The position numbers and the translations under genes are program-made. Positions 10,306 to 21,667 of a DNA stretch of 64,000 nucleotides are shown piece after piece. The stretch covers positions 1 through 64,000 of the forward strand of contig KV423942.1 in the NCBI GenBank assembly GCA_001632435.1, given 5' to 3'. The notes beneath the pieces were generated by a model that was given only the letters and a program-made list of their open reading frames with translations, did no database searches and was not told where the DNA came from. Source of the DNA: Calocera cornea HHB12733. Taxonomy: Eukaryota; Basidiomycota; Dacrymycetes; Dacrymycetales; Dacrymycetaceae. Each line of letters opens with the position of its first letter. Position 1 is the stretch's first letter.

Positions 10306-13300
10306 TCAGTGCTGGCGCTTGAGAGGCCGCTTTCGCGGTGCTGGGATGGTTATCTCCGGCTCAAATCGAACTGGCTTCCTTCGCACTCGTTTGGGTAGTT
10401 CAGACTCCAGGACGGGTACGATCGCTCCAATTGAGCCCACTGGCTGAGGAAAAGCTGAGGATCTCTCGACCCCGGTATGGGTGTCAGCCAGAACGTCCGA
10501 CTTGTTCAGCTCCGGAGAGCTGGGTGGAAGATGATGTGCGGCCGCCGCGGCGGAAGGACTGACTGTCCTTGTAGTCTCGGATATAAGCGCAGATTGTGGA
10601 GATTTGTCAGTATCGGGGGTTGGCGCATCGCAAACGTCCTGGGCAACGCGACCGGCCTCCTTTTGCTCGGGCGGTATTGGTGACAGGCTGGATTCTGCTG
10701 CATCGTTGACTGTAGTAGGAGAAGCAGTATGGGTGCCACAGTTGATATCGTGAATTTCTGCTGTGATGCATGGCACTTTGTTGTTACCTGAGAGTCGACA
10801 CTCTCGAAGTACTTGAGGGCTAGATTCGGATGGTGGATTCATCACCGGTACATCAGATCTTGCAAACAGATCCAGGCTGAACACATGTTCTCCATCGAAG
10901 GGATGTCTGAAGCTTGATTCAGAGAGAGCGTGATGCTCTACAGTCTGATTGGTCGGTGTTGTGTCAATTGCACTGAAGCGCACTGTCGCGCCAGCTGCCG
11001 CAGGAGTGGAGAATCCCAGAGGTCGGAAGGTTTGCTCGGCAGCGTTGGACTCGTCCAATGTGGACAGACCATCGTTATACTCCGGGTCCACTGCAACAGC
11101 GAGTTGGGAATTCTTGTTCGTCCGGACTGGGGGAAGACGACGAGGTCGCGGTGGCCGTTTCTTCGTGGGCGATGTGGGAGTGAAATCTGTACTGCTGCGA
11201 ACAATCGTACCATTTGGCGCTGTGGTCCCTTCGAAGTCGATCTTGCGGATAGCGGCTGACTTTGGTTGTAGTACAGGTACATCCACGTGGTCAGACGGTT
11301 GCACTGCCCTGTTTGGGCCCACGCAGATACTTGATTCAATGCACGGCGACACCATCTCATGGGCACCGGACATTCCTGAGGTTTGAGCGCGTAATAGGGC
11401 GCTCACTCGCGCTGTAGAATCGTAGTGAGACTCTGGTATGCGGTTAGAGCCAGAGAGCAGGAATTACAAAGAACTTACTATGATGATCCTCTGTGAACAA
11501 GTGCGAAATTGCTGGAAGTACGGTCGGGGGGGTGGCAGCACTGCTCCTCGATAGTCGAACATGGTCGGTCATCGCCGCATCAATCACTGCAGTGTCCGTG
11601 GGACGGGTGATATCCAAGGAAGGTAGTCGCCGTGTTCTTTGTATCCGGGTCTGAGAGAGGAAATCGGTTGCAGACACATTCGGCCGTTCGTTTGGCAAGG
11701 CGGATTGAGGGAGTGAAGACAAGATCTCAATCGATGGTGATGTCGATCGCGCTGGCATTTCCCATGTAGCACCGTTGGGGTCCCAAAGATTCTGATACGA
11801 ATCAGGTAGTGTAGGTGTGATCGGGTGAGGAGACATCGCTGGAGACGGCGCGACGTCGAGCGGGCATTCAGGCAGGGTGCTGTCGCCGTGATCGCAAGCT
11901 GTTTGATGGGGCCATGAGCCTGGCACGTCCTCATCGATACGCGAAGCCCCTCTGCCGCGAAGAGAGTGGGCTTTATCAGACGCTATGACTTCAATTTGCT
12001 GCGAGCTTGATGAATGTGAAGAGCAGTCCGGAGATTCTTCTGGCAGGTCCTCCGTGCCATCTTCGTCAAATGCAAGATTTCGCGCTTGGAGCCTCTCAAT
12101 AAGAGATCCCACGTAGCGCGTCCGTTCGCGACTCTTTGCAATCGGAGCGCCGCTTGCGGCCCTGATGCAGCATTGGAATGAATGATGGAGCAAGGGGACC
12201 GTCACTCACATGGCATTAGTGAACAACCCCCGCATGATCCTCTTGTACTTGTTGGGGAAGGACCGCGCGAATTCGGTTACGTTGTCTAGATGGTCTTGAT
12301 ATATTGGTTTCCAGACTTGAGCGGTAAACTTGTGCGCGGTCCCGCTTCTCTTCTCCCCGCTTGACCATTGTTCCAAGGCACAATGTATCTGGCAGGAGTC
12401 ATAAACATACATATCACGACCCTGGCTTGTGTTGCTTACCGAGGTAACAATCAATGCAAGGAGGGAGGGCTGTCCCTCGGCAAAGACGGTTTGAAATACC
12501 ACTCCGTCGCTCCGCCTATCCTTGAAGAAAGCATTTGTATAGACGGCTTGAATCATGGGATGCTCGAAGATCTTCTGAGGGGAAACACTCTACTTCGATT
12601 CAGACAAAGTACACTGATAATGTAGATAAATACCTTACCCAATGGTCGGCATATACGAACAATGAATCAGCTGTGAACTGCTCTATCGCATCGGCGATGG
12701 CCTCCTGTCCACGCGAAAGAGGAAGCTTGTAATGCTCTAGGAGAAGCTCTGCCGCCACGGTCTTCACCTCACCCCGTAGTTGAGCTTCCCTCTGCATTAT
12801 CTGATCATGGTAAGAGTCTCACTTTGAATATCATGCGTAGTGAAAGACGTACAATCTCTTGGATTTGGCGGGAGTACGTGGAATCTCTTAGAAAGCGACC
12901 TTTGTAGTAGCGCTCTCCCATTCCCATATCAAGGCATGCCGCTTTGAACGCCTTACGCGCCCATTGCGACCCTTTGCATCCTTCAGGAAAGGCGTCTGAA
13001 TTAGCCAGCAGGACTCGAAACAGCTTGTTGCTTCGGGATGATAATGACTTGGAGGTTGGGGACAAATCACCCATGCGGCAGTGTTGTCCGGAGCCATTCG
13101 TCCGGACAGGGGATGGGTAGGAGCCACCGCCTGCCAATGACATTCCTCGGGCGGTGCTGCGTTTGGCGGAGGACGACGTTTTGACTATCTTGGGCGTACG
13201 GACTTCGAACTGGTTTGGCGACTGTTAGATGCGTAGTGGTAACAGGAGGTGGACTCCTCCTAGCAGTGGGCACGTACCTGCAGCCGGGAAAACTCGTCCG

Positions 13301-14163
13301 TGATCTTGCCCCTCGACGAAGTTCTCTTCGGCACTGGAGCGGAGGGTTTGGCGCTCCCATGGTGTGAACGCGCGGCTAGCCACCAATCAACATCAGTTAA
13401 TGATGAGAGTAGACGTTCAAATCATGATAGTCACACACCACTCAGGCTAGTACCGCGCTGGTTCGTCCGTCCGTCGCCTGGAGGTAGACCCTGAGCGCGG
13501 GGGCAATGATCATCGTCCTCCTCACTACTTCCGGCGTCCGCCGTCATGGCGCCATCGAGCGACAAATCGTTCATCATATTTCTAGACTTGTGTCCGCCAT
13601 GCCTATCTCCACTATAAGGAGCTTGCAAAAAGGATCTTCGCGAATGGCCGTTCTTCTGAGGGTTTCGTAGCGGAGAGGCCTCCTCATCCCGCCAATGGAC
13701 GGTTGGCCCTTTCGTGGGCTTAGGAGCTGGGCCATGCCTATCCGACAGTGCTGGTAGGCGCCGATGACTGGGAGGACGCTCCACATCGTCCATATCGGAC
13801 CACTCATTGTTTTCAATATCATCACCGCTTGAAAGATGTGTCGAACTGGCGGAGTCTCCAAATAGGATATGCTCTGGTACCTGGATCAGCTTTGAGGCCG
13901 TCTAGAGCGGACGTAGCTAGTGCACCTGGATCACTACCCTTCTCCGTCCTCGCACCCTGCTTCTCCCCTGTTGTGCTTGATATAGACTCTCTGATAATTC
14001 CTTGCTGGCAGTTGAGCTCTCGTCCTTCGGCACAGATGCTGGACTCACGATCCTCTTTTCCTCGGCTGACACCTTCCCGCGTTCTTTGGACAGGTGCACG
14101 TCTCGTTCTTGCACTGGTCTTAGGCCGGGGTGGCTGCCCCGCCACTTGCTGAAGTCTTGACAT
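10306..14163 (-). CDS. Long DUF6532 domain protein (second copy)
   Basis: Model: complement(join(10306..11432, 11479..12161, 12210..12388, 12440..12574, 12639..12791, 12853..13221, 13278..13375, 13454..13880, 13926..14038, 14073..14163)), about 1124 residues. A basic, polar N-terminus leads to the DUF6532 region at about 300-520: SRQIQEI, EVKTVAAELLLEHY, KIFEHPMIQAVYTNAFF, ALEQWSSGEK, and KFTAQVWKPIYQDHL. It is followed by about 600 residues of Ser/Pro/Thr-rich, probably disordered tail, ending in a basic stretch with KRVRRKPVRF and RKRPLKRQH that could direct it to the nucleus or bind DNA. Function unknown. The intron at 12389-12439 is 51 bases, in frame and stop-free. The first intron (14039-14072) would be only 34 bases, and the donor at 13453 could instead be 13489, so the N-terminus is uncertain. 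Codons from 13880 downstream are well supported. Confidence 0.7.
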
Positions 14164-14672
14164 TGATATTCTAGTATACCAGTGACGAACGGACGGGAGC
14201 ACGATCCCTACGGCGAAGCTACGGGAACTGGTCCCGACGGTCGGTGCTACGATCAACTCGTGGTTAGTTATTCTGAACCTGATTGAAAAGCTCAGGAACT
14301 CACCTCGTAGCCAGGATGGATATTTATAAAGGATATCTTATGAACGACGAAATATTCCGCCGAACTTGCTGTTATGGTTGGGTTCAGTCTGCATCAGAAA
14401 ATGCGGCGTCTGGGTAAGTCTGGCGTAGTCTGGCAGAATACCTCCGCGTCTGGCCTGCCTGATTGCAACTGTACAGCACCCACAACCACCTGTTGATCAT
14501 CATTGCACCTCACGACGCCTATAATACTATCTACTCGCATATGGTATGATTTCTTCATACTTTTGAAACCAAATTCTAACAGCTCTCTGTCCTAGCTCCA
14601 CGGTCGTCAGGATCTTGGTTGGCAGCATTATAATTGCACGTTCTGTTCTCTAATTTAATGCACTTGCCAGAA

Positions 14673-15399
14673 ATGTCGACGCCCTCGGACCAAGCTCAGG
14701 GCTACTCTTACACCATGCCAAGTATCCACAGCATCAGTATGCCGCATCAAGGTATAATTGGGCCTGGTCAGCCCCCTCCCGATATGCGCAACGTGGGACG
14801 CATGAACGACAGGGTTCCCTTTGTTGTTGGGGATGCTCGACTCAGCGCTGCTCATCAGGATGCGCTATGGACTGAGGGCATGAACTACATGCATGCACAG
14901 GAACATCTCGTCGCTCCTTCCTTGCACATTGTCTGATAGGCGACGTTAGATGGAAATCCTTCATACCCACTTCCGTGGCTCATTTTTCCTTATTGGATCC
15001 CCGGGATTGGGAAACCCTCGTACCTGGTCTGCATCATATAGTCAAGATATCCAACGCAATGCCAATACGACCGATCAAGCAGAACACATCTGCATTATCT
15101 TCGACACTATCATACGGGACCTCAATTCTCCGGACCAGCCAACGACCGCCAACCTACACGACAGCTCCGATGGAGACCTTTCCGCCGACATCGACCTCGT
15201 ACTTCGACCCCTGAAGCTTACTTCTGAGCAGTTACGTCGCATCCACAGTGCATTGGAACAGCTCGAATGCTCCGAGGGGTGCTCTGCGGCCATGAAGCAA
15301 GCCTTGCAGTCTGATAAAACATTGACCGAGGAGCAGACAGAGGTGGCTTCTGCGGTCCTCCGGCTTGGGAGAGGGGTCAGAGGTCGAAGTCGGACGTAG
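14673..15399 (+). CDS. Hypothetical protein
   Basis: Proposed model join(14673..14909, 14950..15399), 228 residues. The first exon encodes MSTPSDQAQGYSYTMPSIHS and a polar, Met/Pro-rich stretch. The second ends in a charged helical segment (LKLTSEQLRRIHSALEQLEC) and a basic GRSRT tail. The joining intron would be 40 bases with a CTGAT branch-like word, at the short end for this genome. The two frames could also be separate or noncoding. No family is recognised. It diverges from the DUF6532 gene with about 510 bases between starts. Confidence 0.35.
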
Positions 15400-15727
15400 T
15401 TAGCCTGTACCTTAAATCGGGCTTCAATCAATGACCCACCAACCTTAAGCGCGCCCAATATCTGTGATGGAGACTCCGCCTACGTATGAGTGGGTGCATT
15501 TCACTGTGATGGTCGTTCAGCAGCTGTAATGTGATGCCCACGCGTACACAGCATCTACACTGAGACTCGCACACTCTCCTCGCGAACATCGATATCCAGT
15601 CGACTCAGCGAAATCGCAGAAGCGTACATAAATGGCTTGTAGATCATCACAGCTTGTAATTCTAAACATGTAGGGTGACAGGCGAATACCGTGGGAGCTG
15701 CCGTATGGTATACGGTGCTTCACAGCT

Positions 15728-17218
15728 TCAAGTTGAACTTGTGCGTTTCACGGTCTGGGCAGGCGCCGAGGGGGCGCCGCAAGAATCTTGCTCTACGCCG
15801 GGAGAAATGTCAATAACGGAAACCAAACGGCTAACGTGTTGAAGGACGTACGCATAGTCGCGGGTCACTGTTGCTATCATATCGTTGTATTGCTCTGGTG
15901 TCTTGTCTCGATAGCGGTCTAGCCACTTGCAAATGTCTTCGTATGTTCCCTGATTCTCTGGATCGATACCCTTGAATCGCTTCACCACGAATACGCCTGT
16001 CTCATAGCAAGAGAAGCCATGATTAAGCTGGAGTCAATTTGAGCTGATCTGGCTGGAGACTGGTTTTGAAGATTGCGTACGCCTGTCACCGCCGCAGCGA
16101 TCAGCCCCGGCGGTATCGAAGATAGGAGTTCTTGCTGCCCGGGCGCATGATCGTCTTCTCCCGAAAGGATGTATGATGCCAGTTTGGCAGCTAGTTCAGA
16201 GATACCTGAGTGGCAAAACGGCAGTGACAGCTGAGAATCATTCTACAGATTGCAGGCTGTTAGTACGCAGCTACTGTCGAAGATGATACGCATACCTTCA
16301 GACAATCGAAATCACGATAGATGAAGTGTGCATCCTTCCGCAGGTTTGCAAAGGCTGTCTGTGATGCAGCTTTGCTACGTGATAGTTGAAGGAATAGCTC
16401 GCGCTTCTTTCGCTTCCTCGTCTCCTCAGTCCAGGCTCTGTGTAAGGCTTCCATCTCGGTTGCCAACCGAACAGCTTGTGGATATTCGGATTCGATGACT
16501 TGCAACGCTTTAGTTTTGAGCATGCCTCGTGTGGAGATTCCCACCCGCTTGATCTACAGGGAATGAGCAATCTGGAAAAGTGAGAATGACGGATAGGAGG
16601 ATCACGCACAAGATTCTTCTGTCCGGGATAAACATCAAAATCGATTTGCGGAGCACGAGGATCTGTCAGCCGCGCCTCGACATTTGCGGCATCCCTCGCC
16701 GCCTCTGCAAAGACGGTCTCTGTGCGAGAGTTGGGATACAGCTCGTCGCGGAGGTAATAAAGACGGTTGTATTTCTTGGCGATCCGGAGTACTCTTTGCA
16801 TGCTGGGGTGGTAACTGGAGAGATTTTCTCCTTTGTAGTCTTCATTGGGAGGGAACCAAGACATCCAAGGCCCCGGCCAGCTCAAGCCTAGAGTCGGAGA
16901 CACAGGCACAGGTCGATTGTCGTGATCCGCCGCTTTAGGTCTCAATGGAACGTGTTCGTACTGAAAGCCCACAAACTCAGAACCAGGGTTGTTGGGGGAA
17001 GTATACCTGGAACGTTGCTTGCGACGGTGGACGACTGTTGCATCATCTGCCTGAGGAGATCGCTGACGCTTCCTCGAGATCTGGTAATTGTCAGTACGCT
17101 CAATGGACGATAATGGATGGTCTTGACTTACTCGCTGTGCCATCACCAGCTCATCTCCAATCTCAGGCTTCAATGTGTATATCGAACCAACCGCTTTCGC
17201 ATCGACGGAAAGGGACAT
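15728..17218 (-). CDS. Hypothetical protein with conserved-looking multi-exon structure
   Basis: Model: complement(join(15728..16000, 16090..16242, 16296..16553, 16610..17080, 17132..17218)), 413 residues. The first 60 residues are polar with basic patches (RKRQR, HRRKQRS). Then come a Trp/Pro-rich segment (LSWPGPWMSWFPPNEDY), a tyrosine-rich helix (KKYNRLYYLRDELYPNSRTE), a KRVGISTRGMLK motif, a long charged helix and a helical C-terminal domain with KRFKGIDPEN. There is no signal peptide or membrane helix. I do not recognise the family. It has the general look of the fungal proteins around it and may be distantly related to the DUF6532 genes, but I cannot show that. The 51-base first intron (17081-17131) is a multiple of three and stop-free. 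The start ATG at 17218 is followed by a coherent frame. Confidence 0.6.
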
Positions 17219-18436
17219 TTTTAGCCGCGCAGCCGTAGCACTGGGGAGAAGTAGGGCGAACCTATGATCAGCATTGGACGGCCGCGACTCGACGTGGACC
17301 AGGATATCGACTTACCTCGTGCCAGTGGTATGTTTTCCCAGAGGGCAAAGAACTGTCAGAAAGACTGGGATTGCGTCTTGGAAGCGTGCGACTGGACAGA
17401 CGATGAGCATCGAGCTGGGCTGAGGGCATGCGTATCTAGTTGCACTTACAGAACTATCCCAAGTCGGCGGACGAAGCAACTGATAGTGTGACCCGTCAGG
17501 CGCACAGACTTGCGACTGTAGGCTTGAATGGATACGTGTTGTAGCAGTTAACTTTGGATGGTCACAATGTGTTCTGTAATGGTTGCGACAGGCGAAAGTG
17601 AAGTACGTATGGTCGGCCAGTAAGTATGAAGCAAAATCGCACCTGCTGTACAGGCCACCGTGACGTCCCGGCATCTCCGCGGACTCGGCTCTCGGCATCA
17701 CGACGCGCCACTCACTGCACAGCCTGAGCTGCAGTGGCGCACGTATTGAAGTTCAGAGCCGGCTCAGGCGACTCGGAGGTGCAGCCTCAGCTGAAAACAA
17801 TGAAATTTGGGAGGATGGAATGCCGCAAGTCCCAATTAACAATCACACACGACGCCATATGATAGGAAAAGGCACCACAGTGGGTTTCAAAGCGCTTTCT
17901 GACATAGTCCTGGCCTTCCTCGGGGCACTCTACAGAGCCATAGCGGCGCCATAGCAGCCCTCTAACCCCTGTAGTGGGCTACCAGCCGATGTAGACAGCA
18001 CCGCCTCAAGGGACCCCAGATAGCAGCACACCGGGGTCCTCTCTACCCATAGCATGAGGTTTTTACCGATGTGAATTCTGAGGCACACGGAGACCCTGAG
18101 ATTGCGTCATCGTCCGCGGCGCGTTTCAAACTTGGCCCTGGCCTAGTCATTTGACCCGCGGTCCTGAACGGGTTTACTGCCGCCACAAATGGGTCGCAAT
18201 TGAGCATGCCTCCGATCGCGTGAGCCAATGCAGGGCCGATGAGTCAGCGAGCTCGCCCGTCGGGACGGCAAGCGCGGGTGACCTACCCGGTCTACCCGGT
18301 CTAGGCAAACTCATTCCTACCGTCAGATCGGGATCGGCATATAACCGGTTCTCGTCTCATACAAGAGAAGGCTGATCGTGGCCAATATCTCTTCCAGACA
18401 CTTCTTCGCGATCCCCACCACTCCGTATTGTCCAAG
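17219..18436. other. Intergenic region between divergent genes
   Basis: About 1.2 kb without a convincing gene. A minus-strand frame at 17312-17701 has no recognised motif and a composition unlike the neighbours. The right end is the promoter of the reductase, with a short direct repeat CTACCCGGTCTACCCGGTCTA near 18284. Confidence 0.45.
18340..18344 (+). promoter_or_regulatory. Probable TATA box of the reductase gene
   Basis: TATAA lies 97 bases before the ATG at 18437, in an otherwise GC-rich region. The distance suits a fungal promoter with a 5' leader of about 60 bases. Confidence 0.5.
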
Positions 18437-19552
18437 ATGGCACCCATCCCCAACCCAAAAGTCCTCTTCGCAGCTTATCCTGCCGGGTATCCCGATGTTA
18501 AGAAGGACTTCAAGTACGATACGTCCGAGAGCATCGACCTGGAGACCGCCCCACTCAATGGCGGTTTCCTCACGAAGACGCTCTACCTCAGTGTCGACCC
18601 ATACATGCGAGGCCGGATGAACGTGGGAGGATGGGCGCTCGGTAGCTTGTTTGAGGGATACGGGATCAGCGAGGTGCTCCGGTCAGAGACCGACAAGGTC
18701 AAGAAGGGGGATATCCTCTACGCTTCGACTAGTACGCAATCGACTGCTCTTTCCCAAGTGCTTGCTGACGAGGGCTCTCAGAATTTCAGGCGTACCAGGT
18801 GTGGCCTGCAGATGCCAAGGTCCGCATCTTGCCCAAGACATCAGAGATCCCGTATTCGGTCTACATGGGTGCCGCAGGCATGCCGGGACAGACCGCATAC
18901 TTTGGTCTGAAGGCAGTCGGAGACCCGAAGGCAGGCGAGTCCATCTTCGTCTCCACCGCTGCCGGGGCCGTTGGGCAGTTGGTGTGCCAGCTCGCCAAGG
19001 CGTGGGGTCTCCGTGTGATCGGCTCTACCGGCAGCGATGACAAGGTCGAGTTCCTCCTGAACGAGCTCAAGATTGATGCGGCGTTCAACTACAAGACCGC
19101 GTCGACAGCCGAGGAACTCAAGAAGTTCGGCGGCATCGATATTTACTTTGACAATGTCGGTGGACCGACGCTTGATGCGGCTCTGGACGCGATGAACAAG
19201 TTCGGCCGTATCATCGTGTGCGGCCATATCTCTATGTACAATCAGAAGCCTGAGGAACGATACGGGATCAAGGTACGTCTCCGTGTGTCTCAGCCCTTCG
19301 ACTGAGCTGACACATGTCCAACAGAACACGTACAGCATGATTTACAAGGAGGTCAAGATGCAGGGCATGTTGGTGAACACGTACGCGGCGCAGTACAGCG
19401 ACGAGTTCTACGCGACGGTGCCGAAGATGATCGCGGAGGGCAAGATCAAGTACAGTGAAGACGTGACCGAGGGACTAGAGCATGCTCCTGATGCACTGGT
19501 GAAGGTGCTGAAGGGTGAGAACAAGGGCAAGGCGGTGGTGAAGGTCGCGTAG
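18437..19552 (+). CDS. NADP-dependent medium-chain reductase (alkenal reductase / leukotriene B4 dehydrogenase-like)
   Basis: Model: join(18437..18731, 18782..19272, 19325..19552), 337 residues, the usual length of the family. It belongs to the zinc-independent medium-chain dehydrogenase/reductase group that reduces activated double bonds (2-alkenals, prostaglandin-type substrates) with NADPH. Visible are YLSVDPYMRGR (about 50-60), typical of the group, the nucleotide-binding AAGAVGQL (about 158-165), and FDNVGG (about 221-226). No zinc-ligand cysteine cluster is present. The first splice joins YAST to KFQAYQVW and gives an uninterrupted protein. There is no signal peptide, so a cytosolic role is expected. 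The next gene downstream is a glutathionyl-hydroquinone reductase, which suggests a detoxification setting. A decayed copy of this gene's C-terminus lies at 41257-41440. The exact substrate is not predictable. Confidence 0.88.
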
Positions 19553-20513
19553 GAAGCTGTCTGCCCGCAGTGACCCGCAGAAATCTACCCTACCTTTCGC
19601 CGTACTCAGCCACGCGTTCATGAGCGTTCATGAAGCTTAGCGGCCACTGCCTGGACCGCTTGTTTCACGAACCGATCTTTCCTGTTTTGTGCGTTAGGGA
19701 ATGCAATGCTTACTTAAGATGAGAGGGAGTGATGTAATCATCCGGCAAAGAGACCGGGCGGTAAGCCGACTTCCACCTGACTTGGATGCTCTATGCAGAA
19801 GTCCCTTGTGGCGGAACTCCAGATGTCTGGAAGTACGTTGATCCGTCCTAAGGCGTTCAGTGTGGTTAAGAATCTGCTTCAGTCCGAATGGCAATCTGGC
19901 GAGAGGACGCACATTGTATTGAAGGTGCCGATTGGATAAGCAGCACTGTCGGGTCGATCCCCGCACGCTATACATTACCAACCGGGACCGTGACATCACC
20001 CCCACCCACTTTGTGCGCGTTCGCGGGAGGTTAGCAGGTTCAGAGTGGGAGAGTGCTGGACGGTGGTTGGTGAGTGAAGGTTGCCGTTCGGCGCTCGAGT
20101 GCGCGTCCCTCTTCGACTTGGTTGCACCGATCCCCGCTCCGTCCCTCCCAGCTGACCGCCATCTATAATGGATGCTTCCCTCTCCTGTCAAATCTTGCTA
20201 ATCCCTGGCCCTCTCCACTTACATTACGCGACGCCCCCGCAAAAGCACAAAGAGGTCACTTGTGTCGACGAGACGAAAGTGCTCCCAAAGCAAACAGCCC
20301 ATTAGTCAGCGGTGCGGACACATCACGCGTCAGCAAGGGTCCTCGAGTCTGATGAGCGCCTTCGTCCTCGGTCGGGTTCGTGCTCGCCAGCTCCAGCCAT
20401 GCCCATGCCCCCCCGGACTGAGGCGGGGTAGAAGACGCCCGCCCGCTCCTTCTTCTCCCACCACCCACTGCTCCACTGTACACCACCGCACCTTCCCAAG
20501 CGCTGCACCATCG
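19553..20513. other. Intergenic, no gene recognised
   Basis: About 960 bases holding the reductase 3' flank and the promoter of the hydroquinone reductase. Overlapping open frames on both strands near 20260-20510 are GC-driven shadows. Confidence 0.5.
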
Positions 20514-21667
20514 ATGGGTGACCCTTCCAAGCCCGCCGAAGCCGAGTTCACAGGCACCGACGGCCACTTCCGCCGCCCCGTCTCCGCCTTCCGCTCCTCC
20601 GTCTCCTCCGCCCCGGGCGCTCAGTACCCTCCAGAAGCAGGCAGGTACCACCTGTACGTGTCGTACGGCTGCCCCTGGGCGCACCGTACGCTCGTCGTGC
20701 GTGCTCTGAAGGGGCTCGAGGACATCGTCTCCCTCAGCGTGACCAGCCCGCACTTGAGCGACGAGAAGCCCCCCCGCTGGCCGTTCAAGGGGTTGGACGC
20801 GTTTCCGGGCGCGACGGAGGACCATGTGCACGGGTGCAAGGACATGGGCGAGGTGTACCTCAGCGCGGAGCCGAACTATACTGGCCGGTGCGCCTTCCCC
20901 TTCTCCCCCTTCTCCCTCCTCCCCGGCTGACGCTTCCGGGGGCACAGGTTCACCGTACCTGTGCTGTACGACACGCAGACACGCACGATCGTGAACAACG
21001 AGAGCAGCGAGATCATCCGCATCTTCTACCACGAGTTCGACTCGCTCCTCCCCGAGGGGAGCCCGCAGAGGGAGCTGGACCTTCTCCCCAAGGACCTCGA
21101 GACAGAGATCGACGCCATGAACGAGTGGGTGTACGATACGGTCAACAGTGCGCTCTCAATTTCGTCGTAACTGTTCTATGTGTCTCATGCTGCCCAGATG
21201 GGGTGTACAAAACGGGCTTCGCGGGCACGCAAGAGGCGTACGAGGCCGCCCTGTACCCGCTCTTTGCGTCCCTCGACAAGCTCGAAGCGCACCTCTCCGC
21301 CTCCGCCGCCTCCGGGCCCTACCTCTTCGGCGCCCGCCTGACCGAGGCCGACGTCCGCCTGTACACCACCATCGTACGGTTCGACGTTGCGTACCACGGG
21401 AACTTCAAGTGCAACCTCGGGTCGATCCGGCACAACTACCCGCTGCTCAACGGCTGGCTCAAGAACCTGTATTGGAACAACACGGCGTTTGGAGGGACGA
21501 CGCGATTTGACCATATCAAGGGGGGTTACTATTGGATGAAGTCGGTGGTGAGTAATGCTTGCTCTTGCGAGGGCCGAGGGCAAGGGGGACACAAAGCTGA
21601 CGCAGGAACACAGAATCCGAGCAGGATCGTCCCTGTGGGCCCGGTGCCGGATGTTGAGCCTCTGTAG
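20514..21667 (+). CDS. Glutathionyl-hydroquinone reductase (xi-class GST, ECM4 family)
   Basis: Model: join(20514..20887, 20948..21147, 21198..21547, 21614..21667), 325 residues. Enzymes of this family remove glutathione from glutathionyl-hydroquinones using a catalytic cysteine. In wood-decay fungi they are linked to handling lignin- and pollutant-derived quinones. The N-terminal thioredoxin fold carries RYHLYVSYGCPWAHRTL, with the catalytic Cys at about residue 53. The all-helical C-terminal domain has RLTEADVRLYTTIVRFD and the family's terminal signature NPSRIVPVGPVPD. No signal peptide is seen, so it is probably cytosolic. The last exon is only 54 bases, but its content matches the conserved C-terminus, which supports the splice. 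It lies about 1 kb downstream of the reductase, in the same direction but with its own promoter. Confidence 0.92.

Noticed and set aside
15728..17218. Third DUF6532 gene
   Set aside because: The gene looks real, but the core ALxxWxSG motif is absent, so family membership is not supported.
19926..19970. tRNA-like GGGTCGATCCCC element
   Set aside because: It resembles a T-arm by chance, but no acceptor, D or anticodon stems can be drawn around it.
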